From WRMS01 sp038562165 (GTDB lineage Bacteria > Bacillota > Peptococcia > DRI-13 > UBA5745): DNA of 64,000 nt. A program made the position numbers and the translations under genes. Shown piece by piece: positions 16,537 to 25,055 of the stretch. The stretch covers positions 1-64,000 of the forward strand of contig JBCFAO010000016.1 in NCBI GenBank assembly GCA_038562165.1, read 5' to 3'. Position 1 is the first letter of the stretch. Every line of letters starts with the position of its first letter. The notes under the pieces are model-generated. The model was not told where the DNA came from. It saw nothing but the letters and a program-made list of their open reading frames with translations, and ran no database searches.

Positions 16537-18351
16537 TTATTTTGTTGCGACGGTACCTTTGCCGCCCCGGCCGGGATAAGCGCCTTCTGCGGTGCTGCCG
16601 TATACGCCGGCATATAAAGCCACAGGGAAGGTCTCGTATTCCAAAGCTTTCTCCAGGGTATCAATGATGCCATCGACAATCTTCTCGGCAATAACGGCGG
16701 CTTGCTCCGTAGGATTGATGGACGCGCTGCCAAAGAAGCGGAAGCTTTCTTTCAGGGCCGTAAGGGTATCGATTCGGGAAGGCCCGGCAATAGGACCGCC
16801 GGAATAAGCTTCGTCGGAAGAAGCAATCGAGATGGCTTCAACACCCAAGGAGGAAGCGAGGGCGCCGTGCATAGCCGTGGACAGGGAGGATTGTACCCTA
16901 TCCTCTGTCTGTGTCAAGAAACCGATGGGAGCGCCGGGCCAGATAGGAGCGTTGATGATGCTCCGCAAAGCCATGATCTTGCCGGCATTGAAATCCACGT
17001 AGTTGTCTTCCATCTCGCCGGTGATCATGACTTCGGGAGAGTAGACGAACAAGGGCTGCAACACGGGACGGCATCCCATTTTAATAGCAATATGGGCGGT
17101 GGTCAGCATGCCGGCAAAAGCTTTTGCCGCCGGTACGCCGCAAAGTTCTTCGTTGGTGACAACGTCGAAGGGCATTGCGAATTCTTTGGCATATTTCATG
17201 CACTGAATAGCATCCACGGTCAGCCGGGCAGGATCGGTGCCGCCGCCCAGGGAACCGTAGGCCACATTGATCTTCGTCATATCAGCCCCTGCTTTACCGG
17301 CCAGAAGCACGGTTTCAGGAGTATTCAAACCCCGGTGGGCCCGAACCTGCCAAAGGGTGGAGGGCTCCAAGGATTCTTTGATTTTCTGTAAGTTTTCCCA
17401 GGTAATGATGGTACCATCCTGCTCGTGGGTCAGAACGCCTTCCAAAAAGCCTTCGGCTCTGGCATTCCAGGATGGGTCAAAATGGACGACGCCGTCGGCG
17501 CCCCAGGACTCGCCCACCTTAGCATGGGCAATATCCATGAAAGGACAGCCGGTGCCGTATTGGATAAATACAGTGGGATTCTTGTCCGTTTTTTGAAGCT
17601 TCTTCATCCGCATCTGGCTTTTGGTGGTTTCCACGTATTTTTCCAGGTCCGCCATCTCCTGGGGAGCCAAAGGCCGGGTGTAAGGAGGCATGGTGCCATT
17701 CTCATAGAAATTGCGGATTTTTTCATCGGAAAGCTGGACATACTGCTTGTAGGCTTCTTCTCTTTCGGGGCCTTCAGGCAAATCAATCATCTGGCGGCGC
17801 AGCTCGGCCCGCTGAATGGCCGAAGTGGTTTTATCTGCAGCCCAGGCCATGGTTTTTTCGGCAATCTGATCCAAAAGTTCTTCGATTCTCTTATTGGCAT
17901 AAGCGTAGTCATAGCCTGTGGTAATATCCTTTTTGGCCTTGATGGCGCCGGACAAATCCAATACAGGTTCCCGCTCTTCAATAAAGGCAATAACCTGCTC
18001 CGGTACGGTACCGGGGCCAAAACCGGCGTCATAGCCCAACTCCTGGGCTAACTCCACCCGGATACCCATGCCGCCGATGGCGATTTTTACTTTTTCCCGC
18101 AAACCTACGGCCTCTGCCTGGTCGATAAACTTCGATAACAGTTCCGCTACGCCATAGCCCAAGGTACGGCTGATCAAAACCGCTCCTACTTCATTATCCA
18201 AAGCAGCCTTTAAAATCTCCTCCGGCTGATAGTCCGGCGGTAAAAGAACAGTTTCATAACCGTTTTCTTTAAGGGCCCTGTTCATTATTTTCAAGCCGAT
18301 ATCATGGACGGGATCAAGAGGAGCCAATAAAACTTTTTTATCCTTATTCAT
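16537..18351 (-). CDS. predicted adenosylcobalamin-dependent mutase with N-terminal B12 domain
   Basis: This 604-aa protein has a base-on B12-binding domain (about 5-125): DPVHDIG at 13-19 gives the DxHxxG motif with ligand H16, followed by ISRTLGYG (60-67), IGGMG (92-96) and DAGFGPGT (108-115), the last resembling aminomutases of the OraE/KamE type. A helical linker (about 140-250) leads to a barrel-like domain (about 258-545): VRAHRGLNTPETVLLAGKAGA, INVAYGSLGGGTDP and EELCGVPAAKAF, loosely like glutamate mutase GlmE. OraE carries its B12 domain at the C-terminus; here it is N-terminal. The ATG at 18351 has AAGGAG upstream and follows the small gene directly. I infer a carbon-skeleton or amino-group mutase; the substrate is unknown. 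Confidence 0.65.
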   Translation of the reverse strand: MNKDKKVLLAPLDPVHDIGLKIMNRALKENGYETVLLPPDYQPEEILKAALDNEVGAVLISRTLGYGVAELLSKFIDQAEAVGLREKVKIAIGGMGIRVELAQELGYDAGFGPGTVPEQVIAFIEEREPVLDLSGAIKAKKDITTGYDYAYANKRIEELLDQIAEKTMAWAADKTTSAIQRAELRRQMIDLPEGPEREEAYKQYVQLSDEKIRNFYENGTMPPYTRPLAPQEMADLEKYVETTKSQMRMKKLQKTDKNPTVFIQYGTGCPFMDIAHAKVGESWGADGVVHFDPSWNARAEGFLEGVLTHEQDGTIITWENLQKIKESLEPSTLWQVRAHRGLNTPETVLLAGKAGADMTKINVAYGSLGGGTDPARLTVDAIQCMKYAKEFAMPFDVVTNEELCGVPAAKAFAGMLTTAHIAIKMGCRPVLQPLFVYSPEVMITGEMEDNYVDFNAGKIMALRSIINAPIWPGAPIGFLTQTEDRVQSSLSTAMHGALASSLGVEAISIASSDEAYSGGPIAGPSRIDTLTALKESFRFFGSASINPTEQAAVIAEKIVDGIIDTLEKALEYETFPVALYAGVYGSTAEGAYPGRGGKGTVATK

Positions 18352-18353
18352 AA

Positions 18354-18584
18354 TTAGTTTTCTCCTTCCAGCCAAGCATATTGATCGCCGGCCCGGTACA
18401 AATAGCCTCTGGCTCTGACTCTGGCTCCGGGGCCGGAATGCTCAATGAAGACAATGTCCGTATCTTTCAGACCGAACTTTTCCAATAACGCTAAGGCCAA
18501 TTCCCGGCCCTCCTCCTCGTCCTTGCAGACAAAGAAGGTTTCGATATCTACTGCGTCCATAACCTTTTTTAAGCAGGTCTCCAT
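18354..18584 (-). CDS. small protein of B12 mutase operon
   Basis: A 76-aa protein with no family I recognise. Key segments are KVMDAVDIETFFVCKDEEEG, ALALLEKFGLKDTDIVFIEH, and a basic GPGARVRARGYLYR near the end. It is predicted soluble and compact. The second in-frame ATG (18584) is preferred because AGGAAGG lies 9 nt before it. It ends at the ribosome site of the mutase, so they are co-translated. Known B12 aminomutases often use a small partner (OraS), but I see no sequence similarity to OraS. It is probably a small subunit or chaperone of the mutase. Confidence 0.6.
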   Translation of the reverse strand: METCLKKVMDAVDIETFFVCKDEEEGRELALALLEKFGLKDTDIVFIEHSGPGARVRARGYLYRAGDQYAWLEGEN

Positions 18585-18605
18585 GATCATCTTCCTTCCT
18601 TATCA

Positions 18606-18620
18606 CTCATCATTGATGAG
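18606..18620. promoter_or_regulatory. palindrome in leader of mutase operon (candidate operator)
   Basis: CTCATCATTGATGAG is a perfect 7+1+7 palindrome just upstream of the small gene's ribosome site. It is a candidate site for the FCD regulator encoded next door. Confidence 0.4.
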
Positions 18621-18697
18621 CAGTGTTGTATAAAAAAATTAGTTAAAAAATATTTCGCTATTTTTTCAAACCATAATAGGGCTATTCGACGTATTCC

Positions 18698-19426
18698 CTA
18701 ATTCTCCTCCACATGATGCCAATATTTATTGACGTCGTGGATCAGGCTTTCAAGGTGCTTAACCATGGCTTCTTCCGCTAAGCGGGGATCCCGGTTTTCA
18801 ATGGCCCGAATGATCTGGGCATGATCATAAGAGATAATGCTGTGAACGGTTTTTCTGATATACTCCAGCACCGGAGTCAATTGACCGTCTTGCCGGATCA
18901 TCTCAATGGCCGAGTAAAGAACAGGATTTCGGGCGGCCTTGGCGATCAAACGGTGGAACTGCACATCTTGCTCAGCGGCCTCCATATCCCGGGAAAAAGT
19001 CTCATACTGGATTTTTTGGACGGCCCACATCTCCTGAATCTCTTCCTTGGTAGCATGAATGGCCGCCAGCCTGGCCAACTCCCGCTCAATAGCCTTACGG
19101 GCAATGAGTATATCAACGAGTCTCTCTTTTGACTGGCTGCCGAGAACGCTGAAAAACTCTTCTCCTTGCTGGTTTCTGGCAGCCCTGCTTTCCAGATCCT
19201 TTAACCTGCTGTACCCTTCTTCGGTGAGGGTGCGGCCTTGAAAGCCTATTTTTGTGGTAAGACCGGACTGATCAAAACGATTCAAAATCCTGCCTGCTGT
19301 GGCTTCGCTGACAGCAACACCACCCCGGGCCATCTCCCTGCTCAGATAACCGGAGCCCACAGGAGAAATGCTTTGGGCAATGATCTGCAGTGCTGCATAC
19401 TCCTGCTGGTCACGTTCTGGCAACAT
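18698..19426 (-). CDS. FCD-domain transcriptional regulator
   Basis: A 242-aa regulator with an N-terminal winged helix (about 5-70; ALQIIAQSISPVGSGYLSREMARGGVAVSEATAGRILNRF) and a C-terminal all-helical FCD ligand-binding domain (about 100-230; AIERELARLAAIHATKEEI, VQFHRLIAKAARNPVL, HAQIIRAIENRDPRLAEEAMVKHL). The His/Asp residues of FCD pockets often coordinate a metal and bind an organic or amino acid. The winged helix looks closer to the NrpR-type than to classical GntR, which is unusual with FCD. The ATG at 19426 is chosen for AGGAG 8 nt upstream. It lies upstream of, and in the same direction as, the B12/PLP operon, making it the likely regulator. Confidence 0.82.
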   Translation of the reverse strand: MLPERDQQEYAALQIIAQSISPVGSGYLSREMARGGVAVSEATAGRILNRFDQSGLTTKIGFQGRTLTEEGYSRLKDLESRAARNQQGEEFFSVLGSQSKERLVDILIARKAIERELARLAAIHATKEEIQEMWAVQKIQYETFSRDMEAAEQDVQFHRLIAKAARNPVLYSAIEMIRQDGQLTPVLEYIRKTVHSIISYDHAQIIRAIENRDPRLAEEAMVKHLESLIHDVNKYWHHVEEN

Positions 19427-19582
19427 CCTGTATACTCCTGATTCTTCTTTTTTTTCTTTATGTACATATTCTAACCCTTTTTCTTGCAAGATACTACCCC
19501 AAAAATAAAATATTTTTCTTCTTTATATTTTTTTTATGCACCCTTGAAAAAGTCTTAAAACGCTTGTAATGCAAAGTGCTGT

Positions 19583-19599
19583 TATAACGTTTCGTTATA
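19583..19599. promoter_or_regulatory. palindromic candidate operator upstream of FCD regulator
   Basis: TATAACGTTTCGTTATA is a perfect 7+3+7 palindrome in the AT-rich region between rodA and the FCD gene, about 155 nt before the regulator start. It suggests autoregulation but differs from the palindrome at 18606-18620. Confidence 0.4.
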
Positions 19600-19627
19600 C
19601 CTCTTGATGATAATGCCTCTTGATAAC

Positions 19628-20764
19628 CTAAAACATCAGAGGATCCTTATAAACACCGACGTTGATAACCATACCCATAGCGATCATGTTGGCTAAAAGA
19701 GCGCTGCGTCCATAGCTGACAAAAGGCAGGGGGATGCCGGTAATGGGCATGATGCCCACGGCCATTCCCACATTTTGCAGAATATGAAATACCAACAGGG
19801 AAACCACGCCGGATACCAGAAGGGCGCCAAAGAGGTCCTTGGAGCGACCGGCAATGGTCAGGCAGCGCAGCAGCAAGGCAAAAAACAGAACCAGCACCAC
19901 GAAACAACCTACAAAACCAAATTCTTCCCCCAGCACACAAAAGATGAAGTCTGTCCATTGCTCCGGCAGATAGCCGCTGGCAGTCTGGGACCCTTGGCCC
20001 CAGCCCTGACCCCACAGGCCGCCGGAGCCCACGGTAATCTGAGCTTGAATTACATTCCAGCCCCAATTGCGGGGATCATATTCCGGATTGATGAAAACCA
20101 CCAGCCGCATGAGCTGGTATTCCTGTAAAGGCAACCACCAGCCCCAATTGAGATGGCCATATATCCACAGGATAACGGCTCCCAGCCCGCCGCCGAAAAG
20201 CAGGCCCAGCTTCCAGAGGGAGCCTCCAGCCGCCAAAAGCATGCCAAACAGGATAGCCACAAACACCAGTGCAGTGCCCAGATCCGGCTGGGCCAGCACC
20301 AAAAGCAGGGGTATTCCGCCGTAAATGAAGGCGGGCAGCATCTGTCCCCAGGTTTTAAGCTGGCCTTTTTTGGCTGCCAGATATTTTGCCATGCAAAAGA
20401 TCAGCATGATCTTTGCCGGCTCCGCCGGCTGAAAACGAAGAGGCCCCAGCTCAATCCACCCCTGAGTACCCTTGGCGGATACCCCAAAAAACAAGACCGC
20501 CAAAAGCATCAGGTTCATCAGGATGTATAGGGTCCGCTCAACATTTAGCAGACGGCTTAAATCCATGGCCTGCAGGCAAAAAATCAGCACAAAGCCCATA
20601 GCGGCGGCTGTAGCCTGCAGCAACACATAGTTGATGCCGTATCTGGCAGAGGCGGCAACGCTGGCGCTATCCAACACCAAAAAACCGGCGCAAAGAATCA
20701 GCAGCAGGAAAACCAGCAGCGTATAATCTATATTTTTGATAATTGTTTTTATTTTACTCTGCAT
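19628..20764 (-). CDS. rodA: rod-shape peptidoglycan polymerase RodA (SEDS family)
   Basis: A polytopic SEDS glycosyltransferase of 378 aa that polymerises lipid II with PBP2 during elongation. About ten membrane helices are visible. Conserved stretches are LQPAEPAKIMLIFCMAKYLA, LAQPDLGTALVFVAIL, EQWTDFIFCVLGEEFGFVG and GIPLPFVSYGRSALL. The ATG at 20764 starts 5 nt after the PBP2 stop region, so it is translated with mrdA. It is last in the maf-radC-mreC-mreD-mrdA-rodA run. Confidence 0.93.
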   Translation of the reverse strand: MQSKIKTIIKNIDYTLLVFLLLILCAGFLVLDSASVAASARYGINYVLLQATAAAMGFVLIFCLQAMDLSRLLNVERTLYILMNLMLLAVLFFGVSAKGTQGWIELGPLRFQPAEPAKIMLIFCMAKYLAAKKGQLKTWGQMLPAFIYGGIPLLLVLAQPDLGTALVFVAILFGMLLAAGGSLWKLGLLFGGGLGAVILWIYGHLNWGWWLPLQEYQLMRLVVFINPEYDPRNWGWNVIQAQITVGSGGLWGQGWGQGSQTASGYLPEQWTDFIFCVLGEEFGFVGCFVVLVLFFALLLRCLTIAGRSKDLFGALLVSGVVSLLVFHILQNVGMAVGIMPITGIPLPFVSYGRSALLANMIAMGMVINVGVYKDPLMF

Positions 20765-20768
20765 TGAC

Positions 20769-22865
20769 CTATTGTTCTCCCGGCCCTTCTCCCGGTTGTG
20801 CCGCGGGTTGTGCCGCCGGTTCTTCCGGCAGCTCCTCTTGCGGTTTTTCGCTGAAGTAATATTCCAATACGGCTTTGGCCACCCTGCCGGCGGAGCCGGA
20901 ACCGCTGTGACCGTGTTCGATGACGCAAGCAAAAGCAATCTGAGGATTTTCTGCCGGCGCAAAACAAATAAACAGGCCGTCAAAGTCCTTGTTTTTACTG
21001 TATCCTACCCGGCCAGGCTGGGCCGTACCTGTCTTGGCGCCGCCGCCGATGCCCGGGGCCAGGCCCGCAAACGCACTGTAGGCCGTGCCTCCCGGTCTGC
21101 TTACCGTGGTCAGGGCCTCCTTCGTGGCATCCAGTATCCACTGTTCCACATCTACCTTGCGGCTCTCCGGCTCATGCTGATACTTAAGAGAACCGTCGGG
21201 GTTGTAGATTTTGTCCACCACATAAGGCGTATAATAGGTGCCGCCATTGGCAATGGCGGCCGTATAAGCAGCCAGTTCAATAATTGTATACTGATTATAT
21301 CCCTGGCCGATGCCGGTATTAAAGGTATCGGCTTCACGCCAGATCGTATCGGCATTCAGCCTTTCCCGGCGCCGGGCCTCCAGGGTATTGACTTTGCTGC
21401 GCAATTCCCTTTCCAGGCTCTTTTTTTCTTGTTCCGTTTCCGCCTGACTGATCAAAGGCTGGTAAGTGGCCGCTAAATCCGCCAGTTGCTTGTCGATATC
21501 TTTATTGATAACGTCGGAGCGCCGGCCGAATTCGATGGTTTGCCAATTCAAGCTGGGCAAAAGTCCCGCTCCTTCAAAAGGCAGGTCCAATCCGGTTTTG
21601 GCGTCCATATTGAATTCGTGGCCGATTTTGCCGATCATGCCGATGCCGGCCCGGCGGGCAGCCTCCTGAAAATAGACGTTGCAGCTTTTAGCCATAGCCT
21701 GATAATAATTCAGTGAACCATGAACACCCGTACATTTGATATAAGGCTTAAACCAGTAAGAACCGGTGCATGTAATGCGGGTTTCCGGCGTAATATTGCC
21801 GGAAGCTAAAGCCGCCATACCGGTAATGGGTTTAAAGGTAGATCCGGGTACGTAGCTGCCCTGAATAGCCCGGTTGTACAAAGCTGCCGGCTGTTGGTTA
21901 AAATAATAGTCCGCCTGCTCCTGGGTTAAAGGGTTGCCGTTGAAATCCTCGGGATACATAATAGGGCGGCTTACGGAGGCTAAAACACCGCCGGTATTGA
22001 CATCCAAGACTATCGCCGCTCCCGCTTGGGCCTTGGGGTAGTTTTCGGCCACGGCAGCCAGCACGCTGTCGAAGCTCTCCTCCAAAACCTTTTGCAGCTC
22101 TAAATCCATGGTAAGCCACAGGCTGTTGCCGGATACGGAAGGAAGATTGGACACTTCCTGCAGAGGATGATTTCTGGCATTAACCGTTACCTCCCGGAAG
22201 CCGTTGGTGCCTTTAAGATCAAACTCGTAGCTTTTTTCCACCCCGGTCTTGCCCACCAGATCGCCCAGGCCATGGTTTTCATAACCTGGCTGATCGATTT
22301 CTTCTTTAATGGGATGGACATAACCTAAAACATGGCTCATGAGGCCACCGTAAGGATAATAGCGCTGAGGGCTGGTTTCAATTAATATACCCGGCAGCTG
22401 CCAGCGCCGCTCCTCCAAACGGATCACCGTTTCCAGGGGAATATCCCTCTTGATGACGATAGGCTCATAAAGGCGGCTGGCCTGGGCGTCTATGCTGTCT
22501 TGCACCGCCTCAACCGTAATGTCCGGATCCCCTAAAACACTGACCAGCCCTTCCACTACCTGGGTAATATCCTGATCTTTCAGGCCCAGATAATTTAACG
22601 TCAGATTATAAACAGGCCGGTTGGAAACCAGTACATTGCCCCGGTGATCCATAATCTCTCCCCGGGAAGCCTTTTCCGTAATCCAGCGGGTGGACTGACT
22701 GATGGCTTTGTTGAGAAAAATCTCTTCCTGCATCACTTGCAGCCAAAAAAGCCGGCTTACCAGCACAAAAAAAATGGCGGTAACCAGGGCTCCGTATAAT
22801 AATAGCCGCTTTCGCGTCTGCTTCCTTTCTTTGCTCTCTTCCCAGAGAGGAGATCCGATAGACAT
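20769..22865 (-). CDS. mrdA: penicillin-binding protein 2 (elongasome transpeptidase)
   Basis: A class B PBP of 698 aa with one N-terminal membrane anchor (about 21-45), a dimerisation/pedestal region (about 65-240) and a transpeptidase domain. The active-site motifs are intact: S342-T-F-K345, S394-C-N396 and K611-T-G613. Between SCN and KTG there is a charged, helical stretch of about 60 residues (about 452-510; KDIDKQLADLAATYQP, EQEKKSLERELRSKV), which lengthens this domain relative to typical PBP2. The C-terminus is Glu/Pro/Ala rich. It sits between mreD and rodA, as in other elongasome operons. Confidence 0.94.
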   Translation of the reverse strand: MSIGSPLWEESKERKQTRKRLLLYGALVTAIFFVLVSRLFWLQVMQEEIFLNKAISQSTRWITEKASRGEIMDHRGNVLVSNRPVYNLTLNYLGLKDQDITQVVEGLVSVLGDPDITVEAVQDSIDAQASRLYEPIVIKRDIPLETVIRLEERRWQLPGILIETSPQRYYPYGGLMSHVLGYVHPIKEEIDQPGYENHGLGDLVGKTGVEKSYEFDLKGTNGFREVTVNARNHPLQEVSNLPSVSGNSLWLTMDLELQKVLEESFDSVLAAVAENYPKAQAGAAIVLDVNTGGVLASVSRPIMYPEDFNGNPLTQEQADYYFNQQPAALYNRAIQGSYVPGSTFKPITGMAALASGNITPETRITCTGSYWFKPYIKCTGVHGSLNYYQAMAKSCNVYFQEAARRAGIGMIGKIGHEFNMDAKTGLDLPFEGAGLLPSLNWQTIEFGRRSDVINKDIDKQLADLAATYQPLISQAETEQEKKSLERELRSKVNTLEARRRERLNADTIWREADTFNTGIGQGYNQYTIIELAAYTAAIANGGTYYTPYVVDKIYNPDGSLKYQHEPESRKVDVEQWILDATKEALTTVSRPGGTAYSAFAGLAPGIGGGAKTGTAQPGRVGYSKNKDFDGLFICFAPAENPQIAFACVIEHGHSGSGSAGRVAKAVLEYYFSEKPQEELPEEPAAQPAAQPGEGPGEQ

Positions 22866-22868
22866 GAG

Positions 22869-23375
22869 TTAGTTTTCCTCCTGAAGGTGCAACTGTTTAT
22901 CGGCCAAGTGAAAAAAGGGCCCGTATAAAAAGGGGACCAGGCACACGTTAAATAGCACCTCAAACAAGCCTTGATAAAAAACATTGGCCAAATACCAGCG
23001 GGCCCCCGCCAAATGCCCCATAATAAATACCAGAACCAGGCTGAGAATAGAGCCCGCTAAAACATTAATAATCGGTACCCAGATGTTTTCTTTGAATATG
23101 CTTTTGGCCAAAGAACCGGCCAAAAAGCCTACCACACATTTTGCCAAAGCGTTGAGACCAACAAACCGGCCAAAAAACAGATCCTCGGCCAAGCCTATCA
23201 GAAAGCCGGTGACGGCGCCGTAAACCGGGCCCCGGAACATGGCGTTGAACACTACCAGCAAAAGAGGAAAATCCGGTGTAGCCCAGGCCAGCCCTAAAGC
23301 CCGGGGGAAAATACTCCTGAGCACCAGTCCGGCAAAGGTGATGCCTGCCAGCATCAAATTATACATGTCTCTCAC
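22869..23375 (-). CDS. mreD: rod-shape-determining protein MreD
   Basis: A small polytopic membrane protein of 168 aa with about five helices. FRGPVYGAVTGFLIGLAEDLFFGRFVGLNALAKCVVGFLAG is the conserved MreD core. It belongs to the elongasome with MreC, PBP2 and RodA. It ends 4 nt before the mrdA start and follows mreC by about 40 nt. Confidence 0.9.
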   Translation of the reverse strand: MRDMYNLMLAGITFAGLVLRSIFPRALGLAWATPDFPLLLVVFNAMFRGPVYGAVTGFLIGLAEDLFFGRFVGLNALAKCVVGFLAGSLAKSIFKENIWVPIINVLAGSILSLVLVFIMGHLAGARWYLANVFYQGLFEVLFNVCLVPFLYGPFFHLADKQLHLQEEN

Positions 23376-23415
23376 ATCTCCCTAAAAAGCTGCCGCCCTT
23401 GTGTACACATGGAAT

Positions 23416-24306
23416 TTATTTTTGGCTGCCTTCCGGCTGCATGCTAAATTCCTGGCCTTCCGGCAATACCGGCTCCTCGTCTGCGTTTACCGACCGGATA
23501 ATCATAACCTCCTCCAGCCGCCGAAAATCCACTGCCGGCCGGACGGTAGCCCGTTTGGTCAAACCATTGGAATCCGCTACAACTTCCTCAACTACACCCA
23601 CCATTAAGCCTTTGGGAAATATACTGCCGTAGCCTGAGGTAATGACCCTCTGGCCCGGGGATATCTCTGCAGCATGATCCAGCCGAAGCATTTCCAGCAA
23701 ATCATCCTGCCCGGTGCCGGTGACCATGCCGGGAGAAAAACGGGTTTCCGATATTCTGGCTCCCACGGCGCTTTCCCGGTCAATCAAAAGCAGCACCTCC
23801 GCTGTGTGAGGCGTTACCGCTACAATGCGGCCCACCATACCGGCAGGAGCTATTACTGCCATCTCGCAGGCCAAACCCGATGTGGTGCCTTTATCCAGAA
23901 CCACTGTTTGATTCCAGTTGTCCGTATCTCTGCCGATCACCTGAGCCGTCACCAGATTAAAGGTCCGGCTGTGGGTGGCCTTATAGTCCAGCAATGCGCC
24001 AAGGCGGCGGTTTTCCTCCTGCAGCTCCTGCATTTGCTGAATCCAATATTCCGCGGCAGCCAGAGATTCCTTTAACGCTTCATTTTCCTGACGCAATAAG
24101 CGGTTATCTTTAAAATAGCCAAAAAAACCGCCCAGGCCGTCGCCGATAACGCTAACGGCTTTTTGTACCGGCCAGGCCAACTCCCGCAGAGGCTTGCCAG
24201 CCCCCACCATATCCGGATGCTGCCAGCCTGTGCTTTGCATCAGGTAAAGCAGAAGGATCACTGCCAAAGTGACCGCAATAGCCCAAAGAGCTCCTTTGCG
24301 CTTCAT
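23416..24306 (-). CDS. mreC: rod-shape-determining protein MreC
   Basis: A bitopic protein of 296 aa with one N-terminal helix (about 8-24), a coiled coil (about 68-108; LRQENEALKESLAAAEYWIQQMQELQEENRRL) and two beta-barrel domains (AQVIGRDTDNWNQTVVLDKGT; GMVGRIVAVTPHTAEVLLLIDRESAVGARI). It scaffolds elongasome enzymes outside the membrane. Its start overlaps radC by 4 nt. The gene normally found between radC and mreC, mreB, is absent. Confidence 0.93.
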   Translation of the reverse strand: MKRKGALWAIAVTLAVILLLYLMQSTGWQHPDMVGAGKPLRELAWPVQKAVSVIGDGLGGFFGYFKDNRLLRQENEALKESLAAAEYWIQQMQELQEENRRLGALLDYKATHSRTFNLVTAQVIGRDTDNWNQTVVLDKGTTSGLACEMAVIAPAGMVGRIVAVTPHTAEVLLLIDRESAVGARISETRFSPGMVTGTGQDDLLEMLRLDHAAEISPGQRVITSGYGSIFPKGLMVGVVEEVVADSNGLTKRATVRPAVDFRRLEEVMIIRSVNADEEPVLPEGQEFSMQPEGSQK

Positions 24307-25055
24307 TTTTTCTTTCCTTTTCGCATAGGATTTTGAATTTCGGCGGTAATAGCCGCCATCTTGCCGGACTCCAGCATACTGTGGTATTGACCATGGGACA
24401 AAATAATATGATCATAAAGGCGGATGCCTAAAAGCTCGCCGGCCGCAGCCAATCGCCGGGTTTCTTCGATATCCCGCTGGCTGGGCCTTAAATCGCCGCT
24501 GGGATGATTATGGAGCAGAATAATGCCGGCGGCGCTGCGCTTCAGCGGCGGCTTAAACACTTCCCGGGGATGGGCCGGCGCTGAATTGAGGCCGCCTAGA
24601 GATACGCTGTCCACAGCAATAACCTGGTTGGCCGAATTAAGATTGATGACCCGGACAGCCTCCCTGTCTAAAAAACCGATCTCGCTCTGCAGCAGATCGG
24701 CAGCGTCTTTAGGCCCCTCAATAGACGGGCGGCTCTCAGCCGAAAAATAAAGCAACCGGCGGGACAGCTCCATGGCCGCCTTGATCCGGCAGGCCTTGGC
24801 CTCCCCAATGCCCTTAATCTCCTTGAGCTCACCAGCCTCCGCTTCCAGAATAAATCTGCCCCCCTCAGCCTGCAAAAGCCGCTGGGCTAAGGTTAGAGCC
24901 GATTCTTCACCACTGCCGGAGCCGATCAGTATAGCCAAAAGCTCCTGATTGGTCAAACGGCCGGGGCCAAAGGCCAAGAGGCGCTCCCGGGGCCGCTGGT
25001 AGACAGGCATTTGCTTTAGGCCCAGGCCATTGCTTTTGGCAGCAGCCTTATCCAT
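24303..25055 (-). CDS. radC: RadC family JAB1/MPN protein
   Basis: A 250-aa protein with an N-terminal helix-hairpin-helix region (LKEIKGIGEAKACRIKAAMEL, about 78-98) and a C-terminal MPN/JAMM metalloprotease-like domain with the metal motif HNHPSGDLRPSQRD. Its biochemical role is unsettled; despite the name it is not a proven repair protein. It overlaps maf (8 nt) and mreC (4 nt), so all are co-transcribed. Confidence 0.93.
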   Translation of the reverse strand: MDKAAAKSNGLGLKQMPVYQRPRERLLAFGPGRLTNQELLAILIGSGSGEESALTLAQRLLQAEGGRFILEAEAGELKEIKGIGEAKACRIKAAMELSRRLLYFSAESRPSIEGPKDAADLLQSEIGFLDREAVRVINLNSANQVIAVDSVSLGGLNSAPAHPREVFKPPLKRSAAGIILLHNHPSGDLRPSQRDIEETRRLAAAGELLGIRLYDHIILSHGQYHSMLESGKMAAITAEIQNPMRKGKKK

